From an uncultured Alphaproteobacteria bacterium (GTDB lineage: Bacteria; Pseudomonadota; Alphaproteobacteria; SP197), in NCBI GenBank assembly GCA_943787175.1, contig CALSLK010000010.1, positions 91,241 to 155,240 of the forward strand: a stretch of 64,000 nucleotides of DNA. Direction: 5' to 3'. The notes under the pieces are model-generated. The model saw only the letters and a list, made by a program, of their open reading frames with translations, made no database searches and was not told the origin of the DNA. The position numbers and the translations under genes are program-made. Of this stretch, positions 51,167-58,266 are shown piece after piece. Numbering within the stretch: the first letter of the stretch is position 1; each line of letters opens with the position of its first letter.

Positions 51167-51274
51167 ATGCAAGCATCCTTCCGGGAGCTTGCACACAGCC
51201 TCAGTGATCTGTTTGGAGCGGCGGCAACTTGGTTGTCGCCGTTTCTCGTTGGGGATGCGATGGCGTGGCTCTAA
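51167..51274 (+). pseudogene. leader/core copy 6, leader cut off by spacer element
   Basis: 35-codon ORF: only MQASF matches the leader; RELAHSLSDLFGAAATWLSP is encoded by the start of the spacer element. The same junction, with a stop directly after MQASF, occurs at 55,547, 56,746 and 60,778. Confidence 0.65.
51219..51244 (+). terminator. hairpin terminator in spacer element (first)
   Basis: CGGCGGCAAC, loop TTG, GTTGTCGCCG (one G-U pair), then TTT. It recurs in every spacer copy, directly downstream of the aborted MQASF start. Confidence 0.65.
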
Positions 51275-51540
51275 TCCCAGCAAGGGGGAAGCTGGGCTCA
51301 CGTCAGATGTCACCAAACTCTGACAGAGCCACATGGAACGCAGTTTATTCTCAGACAGCCACCCGCTTGATGTGGAGGACGTTTGCGTTGGCGTCTCCAT
51401 TGGTGGCCTCGGCAATCATGCGCTCAATGTCCTCTGGCGTGTCACCAGGCAGGCTTCGGACGGACAATGTCTCCCCAGATCATGGACCCCTGGTACACCA
51501 CGCTCACTGGCTGCCTGGTAGTCCTCCCACCACCAGGAGG

Positions 51541-52176
51541 CCAGACACTCCCATGGTCCTCTGATATCTCAGGGGTGTGTGAGAAGGAGGGGAAGACACA
51601 AAGAGTGTTTCCCAGATCAACAATTCAATTAATAATAAGGTAAATTACCTTAAATATAATAAACAGAACTCCAAATATTTGTAATCATCCTACCACACCC
51701 ATATTTAATAACTAACTAAGGGGGCGTTATTTCCTCCCCCCATGGCCACACCTAGGCACATGGAATATTCAACAAGTTTATAAATTAATATGAGGTAATT
51801 TAACTAAAAATTGCTGTAAAAATTAACATGAGTTAGGTGACCCATATATCTTGATAAGTACATAAGGATAATATTCATTAGGTTTAACAAATAATAATTA
51901 TCAGAGCTCATCAGAGCTCATCAGAGATCTCTCATACTATCCCTGTCTACTATTTTAGAGGGGGATATAAATAACAATAACCAAGACGCACACCCTGACC
52001 TCCTATAACCCTTACCATTACCAGAAGATTTCTGGGTGACGCACAGGCTTCTGAGTGACGCACAAACTGACGCACAGAATGTGCCTCTTGACGGTGACTC
52101 ACTGCCACCTAGAATGGCTATCTTGCTCACATATCAGTGCATGCAGGTGCCTACATGGGGAACCATAACCCTCCTG
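51541..52176. other. AT-rich segment with short repeats, no convincing gene
   Basis: From about 51,600 to 52,000 the base composition is strongly AT-rich, unlike everything else in the window. It has a palindrome AAGGTAAATTACCTT (about 51,639-51,653), three tandem TCAGAGCTCA-like units at 51,901-51,927, and three direct repeats TGACGCACA at 52,037, 52,056 and 52,068. A 69-codon antisense frame (51,921-52,130) has no features I trust. The position next to integrase-module debris suggests control or attachment DNA of a mobile element. Confidence 0.55.
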
Positions 52177-52254
52177 GGGCACCACCTCCTGCACTAACTC
52201 ACTGATATGTCAGCGTTTTTTCTGTTGGCAGTCCAGGTGACGTACAGGATGACG
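52177..52254 (+). repeat. inverted copy of the tRNA-proximal attachment region and integrase start
   Basis: 78 bases are the reverse complement of 63,626-63,703, including the last 8 bases of the tRNA-Leu 3' end (GGGCACCA). Identity appears complete by eye. Confidence 0.85.
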
Positions 52255-52263
52255 GAAGAATAG
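52207..52263 (+). pseudogene. integrase N-terminal remnant
   Basis: 18 codons reading MSAFFLLAVQVTYRMTEE, the first 16 being the long-form N-terminus of the integrase at 62.5-63.7 kb. The copy is inverted relative to the intact gene and stops right after the shared 78 bases. Confidence 0.75.
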
Positions 52264-52330
52264 TTCGCTTCTGCAGATTTGTTTGGCCGGACATACGACC
52301 AACTGAGATCAACCATTAGGAGTAATTCCC

Positions 52331-52516
52331 ATGATCCAAGCTTTCACCGATCTTGTCGGCACTTCTGCTGTGCCCGCACACGCCTTTGATATTGCTGAGC
52401 TCACCGAGCTGACACCTGCCCTGGACACTGCTCAGGCCACTCTTGGCACATCGGCAGAGGCCAATGAGTCGGCTCAGAGCTGCTCAATGACGCCTGCGAA
52501 CACCTGCCCCTGTTAA
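52331..52516 (+). CDS. leader/core peptide copy 7 (array start)
   Basis: 61 residues. Full MIQAF leader with AELTELTPALDTAQATLGTS; the junction reads EANES rather than ASEA. Tail AQSCSMTPANTCPC with three Cys. TTAGGAG upstream. Confidence 0.83.
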   Translation: MIQAFTDLVGTSAVPAHAFDIAELTELTPALDTAQATLGTSAEANESAQSCSMTPANTCPC

Positions 52517-52571
52517 GCTTTCGTTAGCGGCTGCTGAACGACCACTGAGATCAACCATTAGGAGTATTCCC

Positions 52572-52772
52572 ATGATCCAAGCATTTACCGATCTTGTCGG
52601 CACGTCCGCTGTGCCCGCCCTCAGCATCAATATTGATGAGCTCACCGAGCTGACGCCCACGCTGGCCACTGCTCAGGCTACTCATGGTATGGCAGAACAG
52701 GCTGATGAGGGGGCTTCCACTTTCGCTGGTTCGATCAACCATTGTACCAACGCCGGCTGGTCCGGCTGCTGA
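52572..52772 (+). CDS. leader/core peptide copy 8
   Basis: 66 residues. Leader variant with PALSINIDEL in place of PAHAFDI. The junction reads ADEG; tail ASTFAGSINHCTNAGWSGC, ending in the joint-encoded Gly-Cys. Confidence 0.83.
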   Translation: MIQAFTDLVGTSAVPALSINIDELTELTPTLATAQATHGMAEQADEGASTFAGSINHCTNAGWSGC

Positions 52773-52808
52773 ACGACCAACTGAGATCAACCATTAGGAG
52801 TAATTTCC

Positions 52809-52995
52809 ATGCAAGCTTTCACTGACCTTGTCGGCACTTCCGCCGCTGTGCCCGCACACGCCTATGATATTGCTGAGCTCACGGAACTCACGCCCACGCT
52901 GGACACCGCTACGGATCGCTCATGGCACGGCAGATCAGGCGAGTGAGGCTATGCCTTCCGTGGCACACTCGCAGTTCTGGTGCTCCGGCTGCTGA
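52809..52995 (+). pseudogene. leader/core copy 9, frameshifted
   Basis: The leader is intact to DTAT (with an extra Ala), then one extra base (ACGGATCGC) leads to a stop after 45 residues. In the restored frame the tail would be MPSVAHSQFWCSGC. Confidence 0.75.
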
Positions 52996-53030
52996 ACGAC
53001 CTCTGAGATCAACCTTTAGGAGTAATTCTC

Positions 53031-53225
53031 ATGCAAGCATTTACTGACCTTGTCGGCACCTCCGCTGTGCCCGCACACGCCTTTGATATTGAGGAACTCA
53101 CCGAGCTGACCCCAGCGCTGGACACCGCTGCTATCGACCATGGCTTGTCAGTAGAGGCTAGTGAGGCGCCAGGCTCTGGACAAACTTGTTCACATTGCTT
53201 GGCACTTGGCAATTCCGGCTGCTGA
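53031..53225 (+). CDS. leader/core peptide copy 10
   Basis: 64 residues. Leader with IEELTELTPALDTAAIDHGL; tail PGSGQTCSHCLALGNSGC with three Cys. TTAGGAG upstream. Confidence 0.84.
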   Translation: MQAFTDLVGTSAVPAHAFDIEELTELTPALDTAAIDHGLSVEASEAPGSGQTCSHCLALGNSGC

Positions 53226-53261
53226 AACGACCAACTGAGATCAACCATTAGGAGTATTCCC

Positions 53262-53447
53262 ATGATCCAAGCATCTTTCACCGATCTTGTCGGCACTTCC
53301 GCTGTACCCGCACACGCCTATGATATTGCTGAGCTGACGGAGCTGACGCCTGCCCTGGACACCGCTACTGCTGCCCATGGCAAATCGCTAGAGGCGAGTG
53401 AAGTTTATTCGAGTGAATTCCAAATTCTTTTTTTTGGCTGCCTTTGA
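53262..53447 (+). CDS. leader/core peptide copy 11
   Basis: 61 residues. Leader begins MIQASFTDLVGT; junction ASEV. Tail YSSEFQILFFGCL is the most hydrophobic. The usual joint is altered after it. Confidence 0.82.
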   Translation: MIQASFTDLVGTSAVPAHAYDIAELTELTPALDTATAAHGKSLEASEVYSSEFQILFFGCL

Positions 53448-53488
53448 TAGAAACGACCACTGAAATTAACCCCTGAGGAGTAATTCAC

Positions 53489-53704
53489 ATGCAAGCTTTT
53501 ACCGACCTGGTAGGCACTGCCACTTTGCCCGCACACGCCTTTGATATTGCTGAGCTGACGGAGCTGACACCTGCCCTGGACACCGCTATGGCTGCCCATG
53601 ACACCGCAGATCAGGCGAGTGAGGCTGGGAGGCTTGACACCGCAGATCTGCTGCCAACGGTGTACTGCACGGCTGGTGACAACATTCCGCAATGCTGGGG
53701 TTAG
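53489..53704 (+). CDS. leader/core peptide copy 12 (long tail)
   Basis: 71 residues. Leader MQAFTDLVGTATLPAHAFD; tail starts GRLDTADLLPTVYCTAGDNI and ends PQCWG. The same tail start is repeated in copy 13, so the two arose by tandem duplication of about 220 bp. Confidence 0.82.
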   Translation: MQAFTDLVGTATLPAHAFDIAELTELTPALDTAMAAHDTADQASEAGRLDTADLLPTVYCTAGDNIPQCWG

Positions 53705-53931
53705 GGTGCTTAATCCAAGCATTTACCGATCTTGTCGGCACGTCCGCTGTGCCCGCACACGCCTTTGATATTGAGGAACTCACCGAGCTGACACCTGCCC
53801 TGGACACCGCTATGGCTGCCCATGACACCGCAGATCAGGCGAGTGAGGCTGGGAGGCTTGACACCGCAGATCTGCTGCCAACGGTGTACTGCACGGCTGG
53901 TGACAACATTGTGACCTGCGCTAGGGTGTGA
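53692..53931 (+). CDS. leader/core peptide copy 13 (duplicate of 12, altered start)
   Basis: 79 residues from an out-of-context ATG at 53,692 that overlaps copy 12. The normal ATG and Shine-Dalgarno are missing (sequence CTTAATCCAAGC). Tail again begins GRLDTADLLPTVYCTAGDNI, then VTCARV. Whether it is translated is doubtful. Confidence 0.65.
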   Translation: MLGLGCLIQAFTDLVGTSAVPAHAFDIEELTELTPALDTAMAAHDTADQASEAGRLDTADLLPTVYCTAGDNIVTCARV

Positions 53932-53951
53932 CATCGCCGCTGCTAGCTGCT

Positions 53952-54059
53952 ATGGCTGCCCATGACACCGCAGATCAGGCGAGTGAGGCTGCAGCTACTC
54001 TGCCCACCTACGGCCCGGGTGCTTGTACGCTGGGGTTAGGGTGCTTAGTATTCCCATGA
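53952..54059 (+). pseudogene. headless leader/core fragment 13b
   Basis: Starts inside the leader (MAAHDTADQ, then ASEA) and has the tail AATLPTYGPGACTLGLGC. A similar headless fragment with a related tail (AATRPPRPGADAG) occurs at about 56,246-56,322. Confidence 0.65.
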
Positions 54060-54262
54060 TCCAAGCATTTACCGATCTTGTCGGCACGTCCGCTGTGCCC
54101 GCACACGCCTTTGATATTGCTGAGCTGACGGAACTCACGCCCACGCTGGCCGCTGCTACTGCTGCCCATGGCATGGCAGGCCAGGCGAGTGAGGCTTCGC
54201 CTACTAGGTTTATCGGCTGGTGCAGTCCGGCTGCTGAACGACCAACTGAGATCAACCATTAG
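54056..54262 (+). CDS. leader/core peptide copy 14 (reads through the joint)
   Basis: 68 residues. Leader MIQAF..., TPTLAAATAAHGMAGQ, ASEA; tail SPTRFIGWCSP, then the joint is read in another frame as AAERPTEINH. Copies 19 and 34 do the same. Confidence 0.78.
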   Translation: MIQAFTDLVGTSAVPAHAFDIAELTELTPTLAAATAAHGMAGQASEASPTRFIGWCSPAAERPTEINH

Positions 54263-54272
54263 GAGTATTCCC

Positions 54273-54455
54273 ATGATCCAAGCATTTACCGATCTTGTCG
54301 GCACGTCCGCTGTGCCCGCACACGCCTTTGATATTGCTGAGCTGACGGAGCTGACGCCTGCCCTGGACACTGCTCAGGCTACTCATGGCACGGCAGAACA
54401 GGGTGCTGAGGCTGACCCATGCAACACTCTGGCTCCGACCTGCTGCGGCTGCTGA
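54273..54455 (+). CDS. leader/core peptide copy 15
   Basis: 60 residues. Full leader; junction GAEA. Tail DPCNTLAPTCCGC, four Cys, the most Cys-rich core. Confidence 0.84.
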   Translation: MIQAFTDLVGTSAVPAHAFDIAELTELTPALDTAQATHGTAEQGAEADPCNTLAPTCCGC

Positions 54456-54491
54456 ACGACCAACTGAGATCAACCATTAGGAGTAATTCCC

Positions 54492-54677
54492 ATGCAAACC
54501 TTCACCGATCTTGTCGGCACCGCCGCTGTGCCCGCCCTTAGCATCAATATTGATGAGCTCACCGAGCTAACACCTGCCGTGGACACTGCTCAGGCTACTC
54601 ATTGTATGGCAGAACAGGCGAGTGAGGCTGCAAAAACCATTATTCCCATTGTGACCCTGACATGGTGCCAAGGCTGA
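54492..54677 (+). CDS. leader/core peptide copy 16
   Basis: 61 residues. PALSINIDEL leader variant; tail AKTIIPIVTLTWCQG. Overlaps copy 17 by 16 bases, without the usual joint. Confidence 0.8.
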   Translation: MQTFTDLVGTAAVPALSINIDELTELTPAVDTAQATHCMAEQASEAAKTIIPIVTLTWCQG

Positions 54678-54853
54678 TACGTTTTAACGGCACTTCCGCT
54701 GTGCCCGCACACGCCTTTGATATTGCTGAGCTGACGGACCTGACACCTGCCCTGGACACTGCTCAGGCTACTCATGGAACATCGGTAGAGGCGAGTGAAG
54801 CTTGGTCTTTAGCCTCTGGAACAGGACCTTCACTCTGTGAGCCGGGCTGCTGA
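54662..54853 (+). CDS. leader/core peptide copy 17 (rearranged N-terminus)
   Basis: 63 residues. The first nine residues (MVPRLIRFN) replace the normal start; from GTSAVPAHAFDI on it is a normal unit. Tail WSLASGTGPSLCEPGC. The joint and Shine-Dalgarno before it were lost in a fusion with copy 16. Confidence 0.72.
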   Translation: MVPRLIRFNGTSAVPAHAFDIAELTDLTPALDTAQATHGTSVEASEAWSLASGTGPSLCEPGC

Positions 54854-54889
54854 ACGACCAACTGAGATCAACCATTAGGAGTAATTTTC

Positions 54890-55078
54890 ATGCAAGCATT
54901 TACTGACCTTGTCGGCACGTCCGCTGTGCCCTCCCATAGCTTTGATATCGAGGAACTCACAAATCTAACACCGGCGCTTGATACAGCCACTGTCCTTGAT
55001 GGCTTGGCGGCGCAGGCTAGTGAGGCGTCTTGGACAGGCTCAACTTGTGAGGCGTCGGGGATGACGGCTTGCTGCTGA
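54890..55078 (+). CDS. leader/core peptide copy 18
   Basis: 62 residues. Leader variant PSHSFDIEELTNLTPALDTA, then TVLDGLAAQ and ASEA; tail SWTGSTCEASGMTACC with three Cys. Confidence 0.83.
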   Translation: MQAFTDLVGTSAVPSHSFDIEELTNLTPALDTATVLDGLAAQASEASWTGSTCEASGMTACC

Positions 55079-55115
55079 ACGACCAACTGAGATCAACCCC
55101 TGAGGAGTAATTCCC

Positions 55116-55331
55116 ATGCAAACCTTCACTGACCTTGTCGGCACCACCGCTGTGCCCGCACACGCCTTTGATATTGCTGAGCTCACGGACCTGACGCCCA
55201 CGCTGGACACTGCTATGGCTGCCCATGACATCGCAGAGGCTAGTGAGCTTGATATGGGCCCACGACTGTGCAACCGGACTGCTGTTGATGGCAGTCCGGC
55301 TGCTGAACGACCAACTGAGATCAACCTTTAG
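55116..55331 (+). CDS. leader/core peptide copy 19 (reads through the joint)
   Basis: 71 residues. Junction ASEL; tail DMGPRLCNRTAVDGSP, then joint read as AAERPTEINL. CTGAGGAG upstream. Confidence 0.78.
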   Translation: MQTFTDLVGTTAVPAHAFDIAELTDLTPTLDTAMAAHDIAEASELDMGPRLCNRTAVDGSPAAERPTEINL

Positions 55332-55342
55332 GAGTAATTCCC

Positions 55343-55541
55343 ATGCAAACATTTACTGACCTTGTCGGCACCGCCGCTGTGCCCGCCCACGCCTTTGATA
55401 TCTGAGGAACTCACCGAGCTGACACCGGCGCTGGATACCGCTACGGCTGCCCATGACACGGCAGAACAGGCGAGTGAGTGCTGGACTGCCCACTCTTTGG
55501 ACGTGGGCACTGCCGGAACTGTGACTTCCCCTGAGGAGTAA
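55343..55541 (+). pseudogene. leader/core copy 20, frameshifted
   Basis: One extra T (GATATCTGAGGAA) stops the leader after 20 residues. The restored frame would end in a tail WTAHSLDVGTAGTVTSPEE, whose last residues are encoded by the next Shine-Dalgarno. Confidence 0.72.
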
Positions 55542-55598
55542 GACTCATGCAAGCCTCCTTCTAGGGGCTTGCACACGGGGGTATCGATAAGATGGGAG

Positions 55599-55624
55599 CG
55601 GCGGCAACTTGGTTGTCGCCGTTT
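55599..55624 (+). terminator. hairpin terminator in spacer element (second)
   Basis: CGGCGGCAAC / GTTGTCGCCG stem of 10 bp, TTG loop, TTT tail; 35 bases after the aborted MQASF ORF. Confidence 0.65.
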
Positions 55625-55731
55625 CTCGTTGGGGAGGCGATGGCGTGGCTCTAATCCCAGCAAGGGGGAAGCTGGGCTCACGTCAGATGTCACCAAGCTC
55701 TGAATAGAGCCACATGGAACGCAGTTTATTC

Positions 55732-55968
55732 TCAGACAGCCACCCGATTGATGTGCAGGATCTCCGCCGTGGCGTCTCCATTGGTGGCCTGGGCAATCAT
55801 GCGCTCAATGTCCTCTGGCGTGTCACCAGGCAGGCTTCGGACGACAATGTCTCCCCAGCTCATTGACCCTGGTACACCACGCTCACTGGCTGCCTGGTAG
55901 TCCTCTCCGGGGCAAGCAGGCCCAAAATCGCAGCCGCAGGTGCCAGGTAAGCAACAGACGACTGTCAT
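55732..55968 (-). CDS. antisense Cys-rich 78-residue protein (spacer ORF)
   Basis: Starts MTVVCCLPGTCGCDFGPACP; five Cys in the first 19 residues. The C-terminal half is a predicted helix (GDTPEDIERMIAQATNGD, ending NRVAV). A second intact copy differing at only a few residues is at 56,931-57,167; a shifted copy and a cut copy are at 60,962-61,200 and 59,463-59,585. Function is unknown. Its maintenance as an open frame in two copies suggests it is a real gene. Confidence 0.6.
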   Translation of the reverse strand: MTVVCCLPGTCGCDFGPACPGEDYQAASERGVPGSMSWGDIVVRSLPGDTPEDIERMIAQATNGDATAEILHINRVAV

Positions 55969-56142
55969 CGGCTGTATCCATGGTCAGCCTGCAGTTCGAG
56001 CGTGCCAATCGCTGATTCCAGCTCGACACCCTACAAAGGACATGGTTTCATCTTGTTAGGCTGGTCGATGCCTTCCTGTGCTTTTGCACTTGGCAATTCG
56101 GCTGCTGAACGACCTCTGAGATCAACCATTAGGAGTATTCCC

Positions 56143-56322
56143 ATGATCCAAGCATTTACCGATCTTGTCGGCACGTCCGCTGTGCCCGCCCTCAGCATCA
56201 ATATTGAGGAACTCACCGAGCTGACACCTGCCGCTGGACACCGCTATGGCTGCCCATGACACCGCAGATCAGGCGAGTGAGGCTGCAGCTACTCGCCCAC
56301 CTCGGCCCGGTGCTGACGCTGG
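56143..56322 (+). pseudogene. leader/core copy 22, frameshifted and fused to a headless unit
   Basis: Leader of the PALSINIEEL type; an extra G (CCTGCCGCTGGAC) shifts the frame after TPA, giving a stop after 38 residues. The restored frame continues AMAAHDTADQ, ASEA, then AATRPPRPGADAG. Confidence 0.72.
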
Positions 56323-56340
56323 TTAGTCTTAAGTATTCCC

Positions 56341-56514
56341 ATGCCAAGCATTTACCGATCTTGTCGGCACGCCGCTGTGCCCGCACACGCCTTTGATATT
56401 GCTGAGCTGACGGAGCTGACGCCCACGCTGGCCGCTGCTACGGCTGCCCATGGCATGGCAGGCCAGGCGAGTGAGGCTTCGCCTACTTACCCCGGCGCTG
56501 GATACGGCTGCTGA
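56341..56514 (+). CDS. leader/core peptide copy 23 with re-framed N-terminus
   Basis: 57 residues, too short for most ORF cut-offs. Two deletions (2 bases after the ATG, 1 base at GGCACGCCGCTG) cancel out, so residues 2-11 read PSIYRSCRHA instead of QAFTDLVGTS; from AVPAHAFDI on it is normal. Tail SPTYPGAGYGC. Copy 38 has the same re-framing. Confidence 0.7.
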   Translation: MPSIYRSCRHAAVPAHAFDIAELTELTPTLAAATAAHGMAGQASEASPTYPGAGYGC

Positions 56515-56551
56515 AACGACCAACTGAGATCAACCTTTAGGAGTAATTCCC

Positions 56552-56740
56552 ATGCAAACATTTACTGACCTTGTCGGCACCGCCGCTGTGCCCGCCCACT
56601 GCTTTGATATCGAGGAACTCACCGAGCTGACACCGGCGCTGGATACCGCTACGGCTGCCCATGACACGGCAGAACAGGCTAGTGATGCTGGGCCCACTTT
56701 TGGAGTGGGCACTGCGGAATGTGCTTCCCCTGAGGAGTAA
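56552..56740 (+). CDS. leader/core peptide copy 24
   Basis: 62 residues. Leader MQTFTDLVGTAAVPAHC; junction ASDA. Tail GPTFGVGTAECASPEE; the last four residues lie in the Shine-Dalgarno of the next start. The tail is identical in copy 27. Confidence 0.8.
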   Translation: MQTFTDLVGTAAVPAHCFDIEELTELTPALDTATAAHDTAEQASDAGPTFGVGTAECASPEE

Positions 56741-56797
56741 GACTCATGCAAGCCTCCTTCTAGGGGCTTGCACACGGGGGTATCGATAAGATGGGAG

Positions 56798-56823
56798 CGG
56801 CGGCAACTTGGTTGTCGCCGTTT
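56798..56823 (+). terminator. hairpin terminator in spacer element (third)
   Basis: Same 10-bp stem and TTG loop as the others, 35 bases after the aborted leader start. Confidence 0.65.
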
Positions 56824-56930
56824 CTCGTTGGGGAGGCGATGGCGTGGCTCTAATCCCAGCAAGGGGGAAGCTGGGCTCACGTCAGATGTCACCAAGCTCT
56901 GAATAGAGCCACATGGAACGCAGTTTATTC

Positions 56931-57167
56931 TCAGACAGCCACCCGCTTGATGTGTAGGATCTCCGCCGTGGCGTCTCCATTGGTGGCCTGGGCAATCATG
57001 CGCTCAATGTCCTCTGGCGTGTCACCAGGCAGGCTTTGGACGACAATGGCCACCCAGCTCATTGACCCTGGTACACCACGCTCACTGGCTGCCTGGTAGT
57101 CCTCTCCGGGGCAAGCAGGCCCAAAATCGCAGCCGCAGGTGCCAGGTAAGCAACAGGCCACTGTCAT
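56931..57167 (-). CDS. antisense Cys-rich 78-residue protein (second intact copy)
   Basis: Starts MTVACCLPGTCGCDFGPACP and ends IKRVAV. It differs from the 55.7-kb copy by a few substitutions and no indel, which argues that the frame is under selection or newly duplicated. No recognised domain. Confidence 0.6.
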   Translation of the reverse strand: MTVACCLPGTCGCDFGPACPGEDYQAASERGVPGSMSWVAIVVQSLPGDTPEDIERMIAQATNGDATAEILHIKRVAV

Positions 57168-57342
57168 CGGCTGTATCCATGGTCAGCCTGCAGTTCGAGC
57201 GTGCCAATCGCTGATCTTAGCTCGACACCCGTACAAAGGACATGGTTTCATCTTGTTAGGCTGGTCGATGCCTTCCTGTGCTTTTGCACTTGGCAATTCG
57301 GCTGCTGAACGACCTCTGAGATCAACCATTAGGAGTATTCCC

Positions 57343-57531
57343 ATGATCCAAGCATTTACCGATCTTGTCGGCACGTCCGCTGTGCCCGCCCTCAGCATCA
57401 ATATTGAGGAACTCACCGAGCTGACCCCGGCGCTGGAAACCGCTGCTGTCGACCATGGCACATCGCTAGAGGCGAGTGAGGCTGGGCCACTTCTGGGCAT
57501 ACCTGCGTTACTTGTGTCACTTGGCAATTAG
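57343..57531 (+). CDS. leader/core peptide copy 26 (no Cys)
   Basis: 62 residues. PALSINIEEL leader, AAVDHGTSLEASEA; tail GPLLGIPALLVSLGN, lacking Cys. The joint reads AGGCTGCTGA, so the stop falls before Gly-Cys. Confidence 0.8.
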   Translation: MIQAFTDLVGTSAVPALSINIEELTELTPALETAAVDHGTSLEASEAGPLLGIPALLVSLGN

Positions 57532-57573
57532 GCTGCTGAACGACCTCTGAGATCAACCATTAGGAGTATTCCC

Positions 57574-57765
57574 ATGATCCAAGCATTTACCGATCTTGTC
57601 GGCACGTCCGCTGTGCCCGCACACGCCTTTGATATTGAGGAACTCACCGAGCTGACACCTGCCCTGGACACCGCTACGGCTGCCCATGACACGGCAGAAC
57701 AGGCTAGTGATGCTGGGCCCACTTTTGGAGTGGGCACTGCGGAATGTGCTTCCCCTGAGGAGTAA
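57574..57765 (+). CDS. leader/core peptide copy 27
   Basis: 63 residues. Typical leader with junction ASDA; tail GPTFGVGTAECASPEE, identical to copy 24. Confidence 0.82.
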   Translation: MIQAFTDLVGTSAVPAHAFDIEELTELTPALDTATAAHDTAEQASDAGPTFGVGTAECASPEE

Positions 57766-57770
57766 GACTC

Positions 57771-57949
57771 ATGCAAGCTTTTACCGATCTTGTCGGCACC
57801 TCCGCTGTGCCCGCCCACGCCTTTGATATCGCTGAGCTCACCGAGCTGACCCCAGCGCTGGAAACTGCTCAGGCTACTCATGGACATCGGTAGAGGCGAG
57901 TGAGGCGAGGGGTTCTTGTTTTTGGCCTTACGGCTGCAATTGCTCATGA
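57771..57949 (+). pseudogene. leader/core copy 28, frameshifted
   Basis: Leader intact to QATHG, then a one-base deletion (CATGGACATCGG) gives HR-stop after 40 residues. The restored frame has SVEASEA and tail RGSCFWPYGCNCS, the same as in intact copy 40. Copies 33 and 39 carry the same HGHR-type stop. Confidence 0.75.
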
Positions 57950-58246
57950 ATTTCTAACTGAGATCAACCCCTGAGGAGTATTCCCATGCAGGCCTTCACC
58001 GACCTGGTTGGGACTCAATCTTCCTCATCCACTTAGCCAGTATCTCCATGCCATAGCCCTTGCCATAGGCATGACCGATCCCTTTTGTCGTCCAGCCACC
58101 AATGGCATCAACGATGTCTGCCGGACACTCCACAGCTCTGAGGCGGTCTCTCAAACTGTGTCTAAGCCCATGGACCACAAATCCTTCACCGATTATGGTT
58201 TTGATCCACTTGTTTAGAGCGGCGCTGGCTGAGTTGGCATTACACG
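57890..58246. repeat. direct duplicate of array end plus integrase 3' end
   Basis: About 355 bases match 62,374-62,731: tail RGSCFWPYGCNCS, the last joint, the truncated leader, and the integrase C-terminal codons. The duplicate is cut on its right by an IS3 element. Confidence 0.85.
57986..58036 (+). pseudogene. leader copy 29 joined to integrase 3' end
   Basis: MQAFTDLVGT then QSSSST and stop; the non-leader codons are the complement of the integrase C-terminus. Identical architecture at 62,470-62,520. Confidence 0.75.
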
Positions 58247-58248
58247 TC
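57996..58248 (-). pseudogene. integrase C-terminal fragment (duplicate)
   Basis: About 84 codons matching the end of the intact integrase, including HGLRHSLRDRL (catalytic H-x-x-R) and the Tyr in HAYGKGYGMEILAKWM. It has no N-terminal part; an IS3 element abuts it at 58,249. Confidence 0.85.
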
Positions 58249-58266
58249 TGAATAGCCCCTAGTTTT

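Larger units (their letters stand above)
51167..51530. repeat. array spacer element, left-most partial copy
   Basis: About 360 bp nearly the same as the first part of the spacers at 55.5, 56.7 and 60.8 kb: aborted leader start, terminator hairpin, then the remnant of the antisense Cys-rich ORF (shifted here). It diverges after about 51,530, where AT-rich sequence begins. Confidence 0.75.
55541..56115. repeat. array spacer element, full copy
   Basis: Aborted start ATG CAA GCC TCC TTC TAG at 55,547-55,564, terminator hairpin at 55,599-55,621, an antisense 78-residue ORF, then the joint leading to copy 22. Nearly identical to 56,741-57,315 and 60,773-61,350. Confidence 0.85.
56741..57315. repeat. 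array spacer element, second full copy
   Basis: As at 55,541-56,115. Aborted MQASF ORF at 56,746-56,763. Together with copies 24-27 it forms the second unit of an approximately 1.2-kb tandem duplication (55,343-56,550 and 56,552-57,765). Confidence 0.85.

Noticed and set aside
51921..52130. 69-codon minus-strand ORF in the AT-rich segment
   Set aside because: Open by chance in appearance, no recognisable motif, and overlaps the direct repeats; not called as a gene.
55328..55696. Minus-strand ORFs reading VTSDVSPASPLLGLEPRH in each spacer
   Set aside because: They lie opposite the terminator hairpin and leader DNA, differ in length between copies, and have no ribosome-binding site; likely shadows.
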